Source of the DNA: Xanthomonas cissicola
Lineage (GTDB): Bacteria > Pseudomonadota > Gammaproteobacteria > Xanthomonadales > Xanthomonadaceae
DNA length: 64,000 nucleotides
NCBI RefSeq assembly: GCF_008801575.1
Contig: NZ_VZPL01000019.1
Location: 1-64,000, forward strand
Direction of reading: 5' to 3'
Shown here: piece after piece, positions 18,551-27,156 of the stretch
How positions within the stretch are numbered: position 1 is the first letter of the stretch
How the letters are laid out: every line of letters starts with the position of its first letter
Position numbers and translations under genes: made by a program
Notes under the pieces: model-generated
Told to the model about the DNA's origin: nothing
The model's database searches: none
Seen by the model: the letters and a program-made list of their open reading frames with translations, nothing else

Positions 18551-19902
18551 AAGCGATGCGATGGGCGCTGCTGCTGATGGTGCCGATGTTGGCGCAGGCC
18601 AGCGATGTGCGGCAGGACTACCGCCAGCAGTGGCCGCTGCAGATGACCGGCTCGGATGCCGGCCTCTATCAGGTGACCTTGAATGCGGCGGTGTATCGCG
18701 CCGCGCACGACGCGGCGCTGCGCGATGTCACGGTGATCGACGCGCATGGACAAGAGCTGCCCACCGCCTGGCTGCCGATGGATGCAGCGCCGGCGGCTGC
18801 GGTACGCCGTCAGCGCCTGCCCCTGTTTGCGCTACCGGCTGGTGCGGCGCCGGCCAGTGGCGACCTGCAGTTGATTGCCGAGCGCGATGCCAGTGGTGCG
18901 GTGCGCCGCCTGGAAGGCCGCTTTGCGACCGGGGCTGTCGCGGCGGGCCACGGTGTCAGCTGGTTGATCGATGCCAGCGCGCTACGCGATCGCCCGCGTG
19001 CCCTGTTGCTGGATTGGGAGGGCGACACGCCGGTGCAGGCCCAGGTGCGCGTGGAAGGCAGCGACGATCTGCGCGACTGGCGCGTGCTCGCCTCCAACGC
19101 CACGGTCATGGCGCTGGACAATCAGGCGCAGCGACTGCAGCAGCGTCGTATCGCCCTGAACGATGGTGCGCGTTACTTGCGCCTGGTCACTGCATCGGGC
19201 GAGCTGCCAGCATTGCGCGTGGTCGAGGCGGAGCTGGATGGCATCGCCATGTCCACGCCGCCACAGTGGCTGGACTTGCCAGGCACCGCAAAAGATGCAG
19301 CGCTGGTGTATGCCTTGCCCGGTCGTTTTCCGATCAGCCAACTGGATGTCGGCGGCAGTCAGGTCGAGGCGGTCGAGTGGGTCGTGGCAAGTCGCGATAC
19401 CGACGATGCGCCGTGGCTGCAGCGTGCCGGCCCATGGTTAGCGTATCGACTGGGCCAGGGCACGGCCGCCGCGTCGCCGCCGCAACTGCTGTCTGCGCCC
19501 GTGCGCGATCGCCAATGGCGGTTGGTCGCCGCGCAGGGGCGCAGCACCGCCGTGCCGATGCTGCGCGTCGGGTACCAGCCGGAGCGGCTGATGTTTCTTG
19601 CGCAGGGCCAGCCGCCGTATGCGCTGGTGGCCGGCAGTGCGCGTGCGCAGCGCACCGACGCACCATTGGGCGCAATGCTGCAGGCACTGCGGCGCGAACG
19701 CGGCGCACAGTGGCAGCCGGCGCAGGCCCGTCTGGCTGCGCAGGCACAGCCGCTGGCAGGCGAGGCCGCGCTGCAGCCGGCTGCTACGCCGCGCGACTGG
19801 AAGCGTTGGCTGCTGTGGGGGCTGTTGGTCGGTGGCGCCTTGCTGGTAGGCGGTTTCGCGGTGAGCCTATTGCGTAGTGCGTCGGCCGATCGCAACGGCT
19901 GA
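18547..19902 (+). CDS. DUF3999 membrane-anchored periplasmic protein
   Basis: A 451-residue protein beginning with a signal peptide (MKAMRWALLLMVPMLAQA). A long strand-rich periplasmic region follows (DYRQQWPLQMTGSDAGLYQ, VEGSDDLRDWRVLASNAT, GARYLRLVTASGE), then a single C-terminal transmembrane helix (WLLWGLLVGGALLVGGFAVSL). This is the DUF3999 layout; the function is not known. The ATG at 18547 overlaps the DUF2339 stop (ATGA), indicating translational coupling and a joint complex spanning the inner membrane, which is an inference. Confidence 0.85.
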   Translation: MKAMRWALLLMVPMLAQASDVRQDYRQQWPLQMTGSDAGLYQVTLNAAVYRAAHDAALRDVTVIDAHGQELPTAWLPMDAAPAAAVRRQRLPLFALPAGAAPASGDLQLIAERDASGAVRRLEGRFATGAVAAGHGVSWLIDASALRDRPRALLLDWEGDTPVQAQVRVEGSDDLRDWRVLASNATVMALDNQAQRLQQRRIALNDGARYLRLVTASGELPALRVVEAELDGIAMSTPPQWLDLPGTAKDAALVYALPGRFPISQLDVGGSQVEAVEWVVASRDTDDAPWLQRAGPWLAYRLGQGTAAASPPQLLSAPVRDRQWRLVAAQGRSTAVPMLRVGYQPERLMFLAQGQPPYALVAGSARAQRTDAPLGAMLQALRRERGAQWQPAQARLAAQAQPLAGEAALQPAATPRDWKRWLLWGLLVGGALLVGGFAVSLLRSASADRNG

Positions 19903-20218
19903 CTGCGACCGCTTCGCACGGCGGTTTGCCGCTGCGGCGCGAAGGTCGGACAATGGGCGTCCCCCGTGACCAAGGCAGCCGTCTTGCCCGTCGTGTTCGA
20001 CCAAGCATCCCGCGCCTCGCCAACCGCGTTGGCGGCCCCGCGCATGGTGGGCAAAGGGCGCCACGCGATCCGCCCGCTGGCGCAACGACATCGCGATGGC
20101 CATCCACAGCCAGTTGCCGCTGAGGCAAAGCGCTCACATGTTTGCACCGGCGCGTCTGCTGGGTGCTTCTGCATGACCATTCCCCACTCCCCCTTCCTAG
20201 ACCGAACGAGCTGAGCCC
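19903..20218. other. 316-bp intergenic region upstream of pgk
   Basis: No gene is supported. The stretch presumably carries the pgk promoter, but no convincing -35/-10 pair stands out. CATTCCC-CACTCCC at 20178-20191 looks like two degenerate copies of the heptamer repeat seen upstream of fbaB and in the cys genes. Confidence 0.5.
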
Positions 20219-21394
20219 ATGTCCATTGTCCGCATGACCGACCTCGATCTCTCCGGCAAGCGCGTGTTGATCCGCCAGGATCTCAACGTGCCGATCGACA
20301 ACGGCCAGATCACCTCCGAACAGCGCATCACCGCCTCGGTGCCCACCATCAAGCTAGCGCTGGAAAAGGGTGCGGCCGTTATGGTGACCTCGCACCTGGG
20401 CCGCCCCAAGGAAGGCAGCTGGACCGAAGAAGATTCGCTGGCGCCGGTTGCCACGCGTCTGGCCGCATTGCTGGGCGTGGACGTGCCGCTGGTGCGCGAC
20501 TGGGTCGATGGCGTGGAGGTCGCGCCGGGCCAGGTGGTGCTGCTGGAAAACTGCCGCATGAATGTCGGCGAGGGCAAGGACGATGAGACGCTGGCGCGCA
20601 AGTACGCCGCGTTGTGCGACGTGTTCGTGATGGATGCCTTCGGCACCGCGCACCGCGCGCAGGCCTCCACGCATGGCGTGATCCGTTTCGCGCCGGTCGC
20701 GGCGGGCGGCCCGCTGTTGATGGCCGAACTCGACGCCCTGGCCAAGGCGCTGGACAACCCGGCCAAGCCATTGCTGGCGATCGTGGCCGGCAGCAAGGTG
20801 TCCACCAAGCTGGAGCTGCTGTCCAACCTGGTCAACAAGGTCGACCAGCTGATCGTCGGCGGCGGCATCGCCAACACCTTCATCGCCGCGGCCGGGCATG
20901 CCGTGGGCAAGTCGTTGAACGAGCCGGATTTGATCCCGACCGCCAACCGGATCGTGGCCGATGCCAAGGCACGTGGCGCCGAGATCCCGCTGCCCACCGA
21001 TGTGGTCGTTGCCAAGCAGTTCCTGCCCGATGCGCAAGCCAGCGTGAAGTCGTTGGACGCGGTCGATGCGGACGATCTGATCCTGGATATCGGCCCGCAA
21101 ACCGCGCAGCGCTACGCCGAACTGATCGCCAGTGCCGGTACCGTGGTGTGGAACGGTCCGGTGGGCGTGTTCGAATTCGAGTCCTTCAGCCACGGCACCG
21201 AAACCCTGGCGCGCGCGATCGCCAGCTCCAAGGCGTTCTCGATCGCTGGCGGTGGCGACACCCTGGCCGCAGTGGACAAATACGACATCGCCCAGGACGT
21301 GACCTACATTTCCACGGGCGGCGGTGCGTTCCTGGAGTTTCTGGAAGGCAAGACCTTGCCGGCAGTGGCCGCACTCCAGGCCCGCGGTCAGTGA
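20219..21394 (+). CDS. pgk: phosphoglycerate kinase
   Basis: Cytoplasmic PGK, 391 residues, transferring phosphate from 1,3-bisphosphoglycerate to [22 protein letters not shown] is the N-terminal signature, [11 protein letters not shown] and [15 protein letters not shown] bind substrate, [15 protein letters not shown] and LILDIGPQT lie in the nucleotide domain, and [20 protein letters not shown] closes the protein. It overlaps the next gene, a HAD phosphatase, by four bases (GTGA), so the two are translationally coupled. pyk and fbaB follow on the same strand. Confidence 0.97.
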   Translation: MSIVRMTDLDLSGKRVLIRQDLNVPIDNGQITSEQRITASVPTIKLALEKGAAVMVTSHLGRPKEGSWTEEDSLAPVATRLAALLGVDVPLVRDWVDGVEVAPGQVVLLENCRMNVGEGKDDETLARKYAALCDVFVMDAFGTAHRAQASTHGVIRFAPVAAGGPLLMAELDALAKALDNPAKPLLAIVAGSKVSTKLELLSNLVNKVDQLIVGGGIANTFIAAAGHAVGKSLNEPDLIPTANRIVADAKARGAEIPLPTDVVVAKQFLPDAQASVKSLDAVDADDLILDIGPQTAQRYAELIASAGTVVWNGPVGVFEFESFSHGTETLARAIASSKAFSIAGGGDTLAAVDKYDIAQDVTYISTGGGAFLEFLEGKTLPAVAALQARGQ

Positions 21395-22035
21395 GTGCAG
21401 CCACACTGTTTTTCGATCTGGACGGCACGCTGGTCGATTCTGAGCCAGGCATCGTTGCCAGCATCGTGCATGCCTTCGACGAACTCGGCCAGCCGCGGCC
21501 GTCGGCGCAGACCTTGCGCGCCTGGATCGGCCCGCCGTTGCGCGATAGCTTCACCGAGTGTTTTACGGACGACCCGGAGTTGGTGCAGCGCGCGCTCGGG
21601 CTCTACCGCGCACGCTACGACGCGGTGGGCTGGACAGAACTCAGCGTGTTCGACGGCATCGGCGAGGTTGTCACCGGCCTGCAGCGCGCCGGTCATCGCC
21701 TGGCCGTGGTGACCTCGAAGAATGAGCGCTATGCGCGGCGCATCGTCGAGCATCTGCCCTTCGGCGCGTGCTTCGAGGAGGTGATCGGTGCCAGCGAAGA
21801 CGGCGAACGTCGCTTCAAGCCGGACCTCATTGCCGAAGCGCTGCGCCGTTTGCAGATCGACAAGACCGGCTGCGTGATGATCGGCGACCGGCGCATGGAT
21901 ATCGATGGCGCCAATCACCACGGCATCCACAGCATCGGCGTGTTGTGGGGCTTTGGCGACGAGGGCGAACTGCGCACCGCCGGCGCCGGTGCGCTGGCAC
22001 GCACGCCGGCTGAACTGGCGGCGTTGCTTCAGTGA
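21391..22035 (+). CDS. HAD-family phosphatase, phosphoglycolate phosphatase-like
   Basis: A 214-residue cytoplasmic HAD hydrolase of the Gph/PGP type. [14 protein letters not shown] holds the nucleophile Asp and the acid-base Asp; [12 protein letters not shown] is motif II; RFKPDLI carries the motif III Lys; [14 protein letters not shown] is the acidic motif IV. It starts at GTG 21391 inside the pgk stop codon. Cap-domain size fits 2-phosphoglycolate or related small phosphate esters, but the substrate is not proven. Coupling to pgk suggests a housekeeping role clearing phosphorylated side products of central metabolism, which is inference. Confidence 0.85.
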   Translation: MSAATLFFDLDGTLVDSEPGIVASIVHAFDELGQPRPSAQTLRAWIGPPLRDSFTECFTDDPELVQRALGLYRARYDAVGWTELSVFDGIGEVVTGLQRAGHRLAVVTSKNERYARRIVEHLPFGACFEEVIGASEDGERRFKPDLIAEALRRLQIDKTGCVMIGDRRMDIDGANHHGIHSIGVLWGFGDEGELRTAGAGALARTPAELAALLQ

Positions 22036-22293
22036 TGAGCAGTTCGCGTCGGCCGTTGCGTTCGCTTGGTCGACGCGCCTGCAAATGCGGTTCGCAGCGC
22101 GCAGAACACGCTTCACCGCTGCCGGGTTAGGGTGGCGACCGTTCGCCTTGCTCATGGCAGCGCGGGCGCAGGCGTACGTACTGTCCCGCACTGTCTGTAA
22201 GACATGCCGGAATCGGAGGAAGGCTATGCCGCAATGCCATCCTCGGTACGTGACGTGTGTGTTAAGTTTCGCGGCTTTTACAGGGAGGCCATC

Positions 22294-23760
22294 ATGAAAG
22301 AACGTCAACGCCGCACCAAGATCCTCGCCACCCTCGGACCGGCAACGGATGCGCCCGGTGTGCTGGATACGCTGTTCAAGGCAGGCGTCAACGTGGTGCG
22401 CCTCAACTTCAGCCATGGCGACCCCTCCGGCCAGGCCAAGCGTGCCGCCGAAGTGCGTGCCGCTGCGGCCCGCGTCGGTGCCGAAGTCGGCATCCTGGCC
22501 GACTTGCCGGGCCCGAAGATCCGTATCGAACGTTTTGCCGAAGGCAAGATCAAGCTGACCATGGGCGATCGCTTCGACCTGGTGGCCGATGCCAACGCGC
22601 CGGCTGGCGACCAGACACAGGTTGGCGTCAGCTATCTGGGTCTGCCGCAGGACGTGACTGCCGGCGACGTCCTGCTGCTCGACGATGGCCTGATGCAGTT
22701 GCAGGTCACCGATGTGCAGGGCGCGCGCATCGTCACCAAGGTGTTGAACGATGGCGTGCTGTCCGACCGCAAGGGCCTCAACAAGCAGGGCGGTGGTCTG
22801 TCGCTGGGCGCGTTGACCGAACGCGACAAGGAACTGATCGGCATCGTTGCCAAGATCGGCGTGGACTTCATCGCGGTGTCGTTCTGTCGTAACGCGCAGG
22901 ACATGCACGACGCACGTCAGATCGCCCAGCAGCATGGCTGCGATGCGCAACTGGTGTCCAAGATCGAGCGCACCGAGGCGATCGAAAACCTGGTCGAGAT
23001 CGTCGAAGCCTCCGATGTGGTGATGGTGGCGCGTGGCGACCTGGGCGTTGAAATCGGCGACGCCGAATTGCCGGGCCTGCAGAAGAAGATCATTCGCGAA
23101 TCGCTGGCGCAGAACAAGGTGGTGATCACCGCCACGCAGATGCTGCAGTCGATGGTCGAAAGCCCGATCCCCACCCGCGCCGAAGTGCTGGACGTGGCCA
23201 ACGCGGTCATCGACGGCACCGACGCGGTGATGCTCTCGGCCGAGACCGCCGCCGGCGCCTACCCGGTGCGTGCGGTGGAAGCGATGGCGCGCATCTGTCT
23301 GGGGGCCGAACACCAGTTCGAGTTCGATACCGACTTCGAAGCGGCGCAACGCAATCTGCAGCGCGCCGACCAGGCGATTGCGATGGCGACCATGTTCCTG
23401 TCCGAGCACATCGGCCTGGGCGGCGTGGTGGCGTTGACCGAATCCGGCGGCACGCCGCGCTTCCTGTCGCGCTTCCGCTCCAATATGCCGATCTACGCCT
23501 TCACCCGTCACGATGGCGCACGCCGCCAGATGGCGATGATGCGTGGCGTGTTCCCGATCAGCTTCGACAGCCGCGGCCTGACCCCGCGCGAGGCCGCACG
23601 TGCGGCGATCCGCCTGCTGGTGGAGAACGAGCGCATGGGGCCTGGCGACCGCGTGGTCTTTACCAGTGGCGAGCACATGGAAACCCACGGCGCCACCAAC
23701 ACGCTGCGCCTGCTGGAAGTGGGCGAAGACGGCCGCGCCACCGGTCTGGGCGAGCTGTAA
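22294..23760 (+). CDS. pyk: pyruvate kinase
   Basis: Cytoplasmic pyruvate kinase, 488 residues, making pyruvate and ATP from phosphoenolpyruvate and ADP. RRTKILATLGPATD and VNVVRLNFSHGDPSGQ form the start of the barrel; ILADLPGPKIRIERF leads into the B domain; LVSKIERTEAIENL contains the catalytic Lys and DVVMVARGDLGVEIG the metal-binding region; VITATQMLQSMVESPIPTRA is the activation-loop signature. An internal start at 22294 is chosen because GGGAGG lies just upstream and the family N-terminus begins there; the frame back to 22204 is unsupported. Confidence 0.97.
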   Translation: MKERQRRTKILATLGPATDAPGVLDTLFKAGVNVVRLNFSHGDPSGQAKRAAEVRAAAARVGAEVGILADLPGPKIRIERFAEGKIKLTMGDRFDLVADANAPAGDQTQVGVSYLGLPQDVTAGDVLLLDDGLMQLQVTDVQGARIVTKVLNDGVLSDRKGLNKQGGGLSLGALTERDKELIGIVAKIGVDFIAVSFCRNAQDMHDARQIAQQHGCDAQLVSKIERTEAIENLVEIVEASDVVMVARGDLGVEIGDAELPGLQKKIIRESLAQNKVVITATQMLQSMVESPIPTRAEVLDVANAVIDGTDAVMLSAETAAGAYPVRAVEAMARICLGAEHQFEFDTDFEAAQRNLQRADQAIAMATMFLSEHIGLGGVVALTESGGTPRFLSRFRSNMPIYAFTRHDGARRQMAMMRGVFPISFDSRGLTPREAARAAIRLLVENERMGPGDRVVFTSGEHMETHGATNTLRLLEVGEDGRATGLGEL

Positions 23761-23810
23761 CGTCTGTCGACCGCATCCGGCGCATGACCTGAGCCGGAAC
23801 AGACGCGCCA

Positions 23811-23840
23811 CACAACGGCGGCCCCAGGGCCGCCGTTGTG
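23811..23840 (+). terminator. GC-rich hairpin after pyk
   Basis: A perfect 13-14 bp inverted repeat (CACAACGGCGGCC / GGCCGCCGTTGTG) with a very short loop, 50 bases after the pyk stop. It lacks a T tract, so termination may be weak or Rho-assisted, or the hairpin may protect the transcript end. Confidence 0.6.
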
Positions 23841-23880
23841 CGATGTGGCGACCTGGCCGCTGGGCGCGCGCCAGCAACAC

Positions 23881-23941
23881 GTAGGAGCGCACCTGGGCGC
23901 GACGGGCTGTATCGGGCATGCCCGTCGCGCCCGGGTGCGCC
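23881..23941 (+). repeat. GTAG-headed REP hairpin (SMAG/REP-like)
   Basis: GTAGGAGCGCACC begins a 21-bp inverted repeat (23887-23907 with 23920-23940) with one mismatch and a 12-base spacer. A GTAG tetranucleotide at the foot of a GC-rich imperfect palindrome is the hallmark of the REP elements mobilised by REP-associated tyrosine transposases, described as SMAG elements in Stenotrophomonas and common in Xanthomonas. No RAYT transposase gene lies in the window. The stem is followed by further GC-rich sequence. Confidence 0.75.
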
Positions 23942-24234
23942 CGGGCGTCGCCGGATCGTTGGTCAACGGCCGGATCCGGCGAGTACCCAATGCCCACCAC
24001 CTCACACGCGCACTGCTGCAACGGTGCTGGTGATGGCGGAACAAGACGCTGTCCACGATGTAACGCATGCCGCAGGCGCAGCTCTGTGTCGACAGACGAA
24101 GCAGCAACGCGGCCAACCCTCAAGGTGCCAGCTAACTCACGCATGGCTCGGTATCAACGCGCCAGCGCAGTCACTGCAGCCATGTGCATCCCAGCAGCGC
24201 AAGCGCCACGCCGCGCACCATGCTCGGCTTTGCC

Positions 24235-24276
24235 GATTCCCGATTCCCGATCCCCGATCCCCGATCCCCGATCCCC
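24235..24276 (+). repeat. six tandem GATTCCC/GATCCCC heptamers upstream of fbaB
   Basis: Two GATTCCC units (24235-24248) are followed by four GATCCCC units (24249-24276). The array lies 130 bases before the fbaB start in the 646-bp pyk-fbaB gap. Unlike the two cys elements it has only one arm: no GGGAATC-type copies occur upstream. The rest of the gap shows no credible gene besides the pyk hairpin and the REP element. Confidence 0.9.
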
Positions 24277-24406
24277 GCGATGCGAGCACGCAGCACACAT
24301 CCTGTCACGCACGCACGTGTAATCGGTTGCAGGCATTCCGTGAAGGAATGTGTACGACTTTCGTCGCTATACTTTCGTTCTCCCCCGCAGCTGCCACAGG
24401 AACTAC

Positions 24407-25411
24407 ATGAGCATCGAACAGCTTGCCGAAACCGCCCAGGCGATGGTCGCCCCGGGTAAGGGCATCATCGCCATCGACGAATCGACCAGCACGATCGCCA
24501 AGCGTTTTGCCAGCGTCGGCATCGAGAACATCGAAGAGAACCGTCGCGCCTATCGCGAACTGTTGCTGACCACGCCCAAGCTGAGCGACTACATCTCCGG
24601 CGCCATCCTGTTCGACGAGACCATCCGTCAGAAGACCAAGGATGGCGCGCCGTTCGCCGAGTACATGACCGCCCACGGCATCATCCCGGGCATCAAGGTC
24701 GACAGGGGCGCGCAGCCGCTGGCCGGCATGCCGGGCGAGCTGGTGACCGAAGGCCTGGACGGCCTGCGTGCGCGTCTGGAGGAGTACTACACGCTGGGTG
24801 CGCGCTTCGCCAAGTGGCGTGCGGTCATCAATATCGGCGAAGACATTCCGTCCGGCACCTGCATCGAGGCCAACTCGCATGCGCTGGCGCGTTACGCTGC
24901 GCTGTGCCAGGAACAAGGCTTGGTGCCGATGGTCGAGCCGGAAGTGATCATGGACGGCAGCCACGACATCGAAACCTGCTACGAAGTGACCGAAGCCGCG
25001 CTGCGCTCGCTGTTCGGTGCGCTGTATGAGCAGAACGTCGTGCTCGAGGGCACCATCCTGAAGGCCTCGATGGTGATCTCCGGCAAGAGCTGCGAAGAGC
25101 AGGCCAGTATCGAAGAGGTGGCCGAATCCACCGTGATGTGCCTGAAGTCCACCGTGCCGGCGATCCTGCCGGGCATCGTGTTCCTGTCCGGCGGCCAGAC
25201 CGACGAGCAGTCCACCGCCCACCTCAACGAAATGCACCAGCTCGGCAATCTGCCCTGGCCGCTGAGCTTCTCCTACGGCCGCGCCATGCAGCAGGCCGCG
25301 CTGAAGCTGTGGGCCAAGGACATGACCGGCAACTTCGCCAAGGCGCAGCAGGTCATCTACGAGCGCGCGAAGGAAAACGGCCTGGCTGCGCTGGGTAAGT
25401 GGAAGGGTTGA
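24407..25411 (+). CDS. fbaB: class I fructose-bisphosphate aldolase
   Basis: A 334-residue class I (Schiff-base) aldolase that interconverts fructose-1,6-bisphosphate with dihydroxyacetone phosphate and glyceraldehyde-3-phosphate. GKGIIAIDESTSTIAKRF is the eukaryote-like class I signature, VPMVEPEVIMDG holds the acid/base Glu, and LEGTILKASMVISG carries the Schiff-base Lys219. IVFLSGGQTDEQSTAHLN and PWPLSFSYGRAMQ complete the barrel. The ATG at 24407 follows ACAGGAA; an upstream frame from 24350 has no family support. A perfect terminator follows 40 bases later. Confidence 0.95.
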   Translation: MSIEQLAETAQAMVAPGKGIIAIDESTSTIAKRFASVGIENIEENRRAYRELLLTTPKLSDYISGAILFDETIRQKTKDGAPFAEYMTAHGIIPGIKVDRGAQPLAGMPGELVTEGLDGLRARLEEYYTLGARFAKWRAVINIGEDIPSGTCIEANSHALARYAALCQEQGLVPMVEPEVIMDGSHDIETCYEVTEAALRSLFGALYEQNVVLEGTILKASMVISGKSCEEQASIEEVAESTVMCLKSTVPAILPGIVFLSGGQTDEQSTAHLNEMHQLGNLPWPLSFSYGRAMQQAALKLWAKDMTGNFAKAQQVIYERAKENGLAALGKWKG

Positions 25412-25450
25412 TCGATTGATGAGGGCTGCAAGGCCGCCGCATCGATAGAA

Positions 25451-25485
25451 CAAAAACGCCGGCAGCGATGCCGGCGTTTTTGTTT
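25451..25485 (+). terminator. intrinsic terminator after fbaB
   Basis: A perfect 14-bp inverted repeat (25451-25464, 25469-25482) with a GCGA loop; the stem is CAAAAACGCCGGCA and runs into TTTTTGTTTG. The A/T base makes it usable from both strands. Confidence 0.95.
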
Positions 25486-25518
25486 GCTGCATCCACGGGT
25501 TCGATGCCGCGCGAAAAC

Positions 25519-25546
25519 GCAAAGGGCGCCGCTCGGCGCCCTTTGC
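25519..25546 (-). terminator. hairpin terminator for the minus-strand macrodomain gene
   Basis: A perfect 12-bp inverted repeat (GCAAAGGGCGCC / GGCGCCCTTTGC) with a 4-base loop. Read on the minus strand it is followed by GTTTTCG, a weak T tract, which suits the macrodomain gene ending at 25618. Confidence 0.7.
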
Positions 25547-25617
25547 TCAATCAACATCGCTCCATGGATTGCTCATCCAGCCGGTCGATGCGACATGCTG
25601 CCCACGTCAATCCAATC

Positions 25618-26157
25618 TCAGGCCGCCGCAGTTTCCTGCGTCGCCAACGCTTGCTGGTAGGCCTTATAGGTCGCCTCGTTATAGGCCACCAAGACGATGT
25701 GCTTGGGCACCTTGTGCGAGCGCTGCCAATCGCGCGTTTCGGTCACGGCGATGCGGGCCGCCTGATGCAGCGGGTAGCCGTAAATCCCGCAGCTGATCGC
25801 CGGGAACGCAATCGAGTGCAGCATCATCTGTTCGGCGAGTTTCAGCGATTGCCAATAGCAATTGGCCAGCTGTTCGGGCTCGTTATGCCTGCCGTCGCGC
25901 CACACCGGGCCAACGGTATGAAAGATGTGGCGTGCCTTCAGATCGAAGCCGTCGGTGATGCGGATTTCGCCGGTGGGACAACGCACGCCTGGACGCACTT
26001 GCGGCAGTGCTTCGCAGGCTTCCAGCAAGCGCGGGCCGGCGGCACGGTGGATGGCGCCATCGACGCCACCACCGCCGAGCAGGGATTCGTTGGCGGCGTT
26101 GACGATGACGTCGACGTCGAGTTCGGTGATGTCGCCTTGCCAGACTTCGATTCTCAT
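25618..26157 (-). CDS. macrodomain protein, O-acetyl-ADP-ribose deacetylase (YmdB-like)
   Basis: A 179-residue single macrodomain. It begins IEVWQGDITELDVDVIVNAA, continues NESLLGGGGVDGAIHRAAG (ADP-ribose loop) and CPTGEIRITDGFDL, and has the second loop FPAISCGIYGYPLHQAARI. This matches MacroD/YmdB enzymes, which deacetylate O-acetyl-ADP-ribose and remove ADP-ribose from acidic residues. The ATG at 26157 fits the family start; the frame back to 26205 is not needed. Solitary gene, no partner ADP-ribosyltransferase or sirtuin alongside. Confidence 0.9.
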   Translation of the reverse strand: MRIEVWQGDITELDVDVIVNAANESLLGGGGVDGAIHRAAGPRLLEACEALPQVRPGVRCPTGEIRITDGFDLKARHIFHTVGPVWRDGRHNEPEQLANCYWQSLKLAEQMMLHSIAFPAISCGIYGYPLHQAARIAVTETRDWQRSHKVPKHIVLVAYNEATYKAYQQALATQETAAA

Positions 26158-26353
26158 AGCGCGATAATTATGCGAATTGCATGATGGGCGCGTGATGGGG
26201 AGCACGCTGCGGAATCGGCACGCTATCGGCCATTCATCTCACCTGCTGCGACTGTCTGACGGGGTGAATGCATGCCGTCCCGTGTCGGGCCGGGCGCTCT
26301 TTTGGAGCGATCGGCAGCAACCATTGTCACGCGCGAGGTGATGCGTGTTGCGG

Positions 26354-26860
26354 CTACAACCAGCGGCGGACACTTACGCAGTAGTCGTTGTAGTGGCGGC
26401 CGAATTCGGCGCGTGGACGCGCCTCTTCGAACGGGATGACATAGCGCTGCAGCGCAAGCCACGGCAGCGGCACCAACACAACCGCCCACAGCAGGCCAAG
26501 TTGCAGGCACAGGCCGACGTAGCTCAGCACCAAGGCCAGGTACATCGGGTTGCGGGTGACGCGATACGGGCAGTCCAGCACCAGGCGCGAGGGGTGACCG
26601 CTGGGCATGATGGTGGTGCGCCGACGCGCGAACAGGATGAAGAAGCTCACCGCCAGCGCCAGGCCGAGACAGGCGATGCCGCCGCCCACCACTTCGATCC
26701 AGGCCAGTGGCGTGGGAGGGGGGAGAGGCAGATCCAGCGCCTCTTGCAGCCATGCGCCCAGCCCCAGGGCTAGCGCGAAGTGGACCGGGGAGGTCATTTT
26801 TACCAGCCATGGCGCCCGCGCGGCGCGGGTCTCGCTGTGTCCATACGGCTGGTTGCTCAC
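26354..26860 (-). CDS. ICMT/phospholipid-methyltransferase-like membrane protein, GTG start
   Basis: A 168-residue membrane protein with about four hydrophobic segments (HFALALGLGAWLQEAL, VVGGGIACLGLALAVSFFIL, YLALVLSYVGLCLQLGLLW). The C-terminal motif CPYRVTRNPMYLALVL with the distal FEEARPRAEFGRHYNDY matches bacterial isoprenylcysteine carboxyl methyltransferase-like proteins, which use S-adenosylmethionine. The substrate is unknown. The start is taken as GTG 26860 because GGGAGAG stands about six bases upstream; an ATG at 26797 would lose the first 21 residues. Confidence 0.75.
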   Translation of the reverse strand: MSNQPYGHSETRAARAPWLVKMTSPVHFALALGLGAWLQEALDLPLPPPTPLAWIEVVGGGIACLGLALAVSFFILFARRRTTIMPSGHPSRLVLDCPYRVTRNPMYLALVLSYVGLCLQLGLLWAVVLVPLPWLALQRYVIPFEEARPRAEFGRHYNDYCVSVRRWL

Positions 26861-27103
26861 ACATCTCTCCCTACATCGCGGCCGCCATCCTAACGTTTCC
26901 TTGACATGGACGGGAGTGCGGGCGTGTCTGTAGCTGGAAACAGAACGGAGCTGCACCTAGCGCAAGGCGTGCCGGGCGCGCTGCCACGTCCTTGGTTTCG
27001 GCAATACCGCGTGCGCTTTCGCCTCGAGGCGGTCACGGATCGCGAGCATGAAGTGCCCGCCGCGACGCGGCGTCTTCCGGCGCAAATACACTGTTCAGCC
27101 GTG

Positions 27104-27130
27104 GCCAAAAAGCCGCGCATTGCGCGGCTT
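27104..27130 (-). terminator. intrinsic terminator after cysK
   Basis: An 8-9 bp stem AGCCGCGC / GCGCGGCT (27111-27118, 27122-27129) with a 3-base loop. On the minus strand it is followed by TTTTTGG, 27 bases beyond the cysK stop. Confidence 0.85.
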
Positions 27131-27156
27131 CAGGTCTGGTCATCAACTGCGCCCGA

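Noticed and set aside
21388-24144. A 918-codon open frame on the minus strand opposite the HAD gene and pyk
   Set aside because: It is antisense to two unmistakable enzymes, rich in His/Gln/Arg as expected of a complement of GC-rich codons, and has no recognisable domain.
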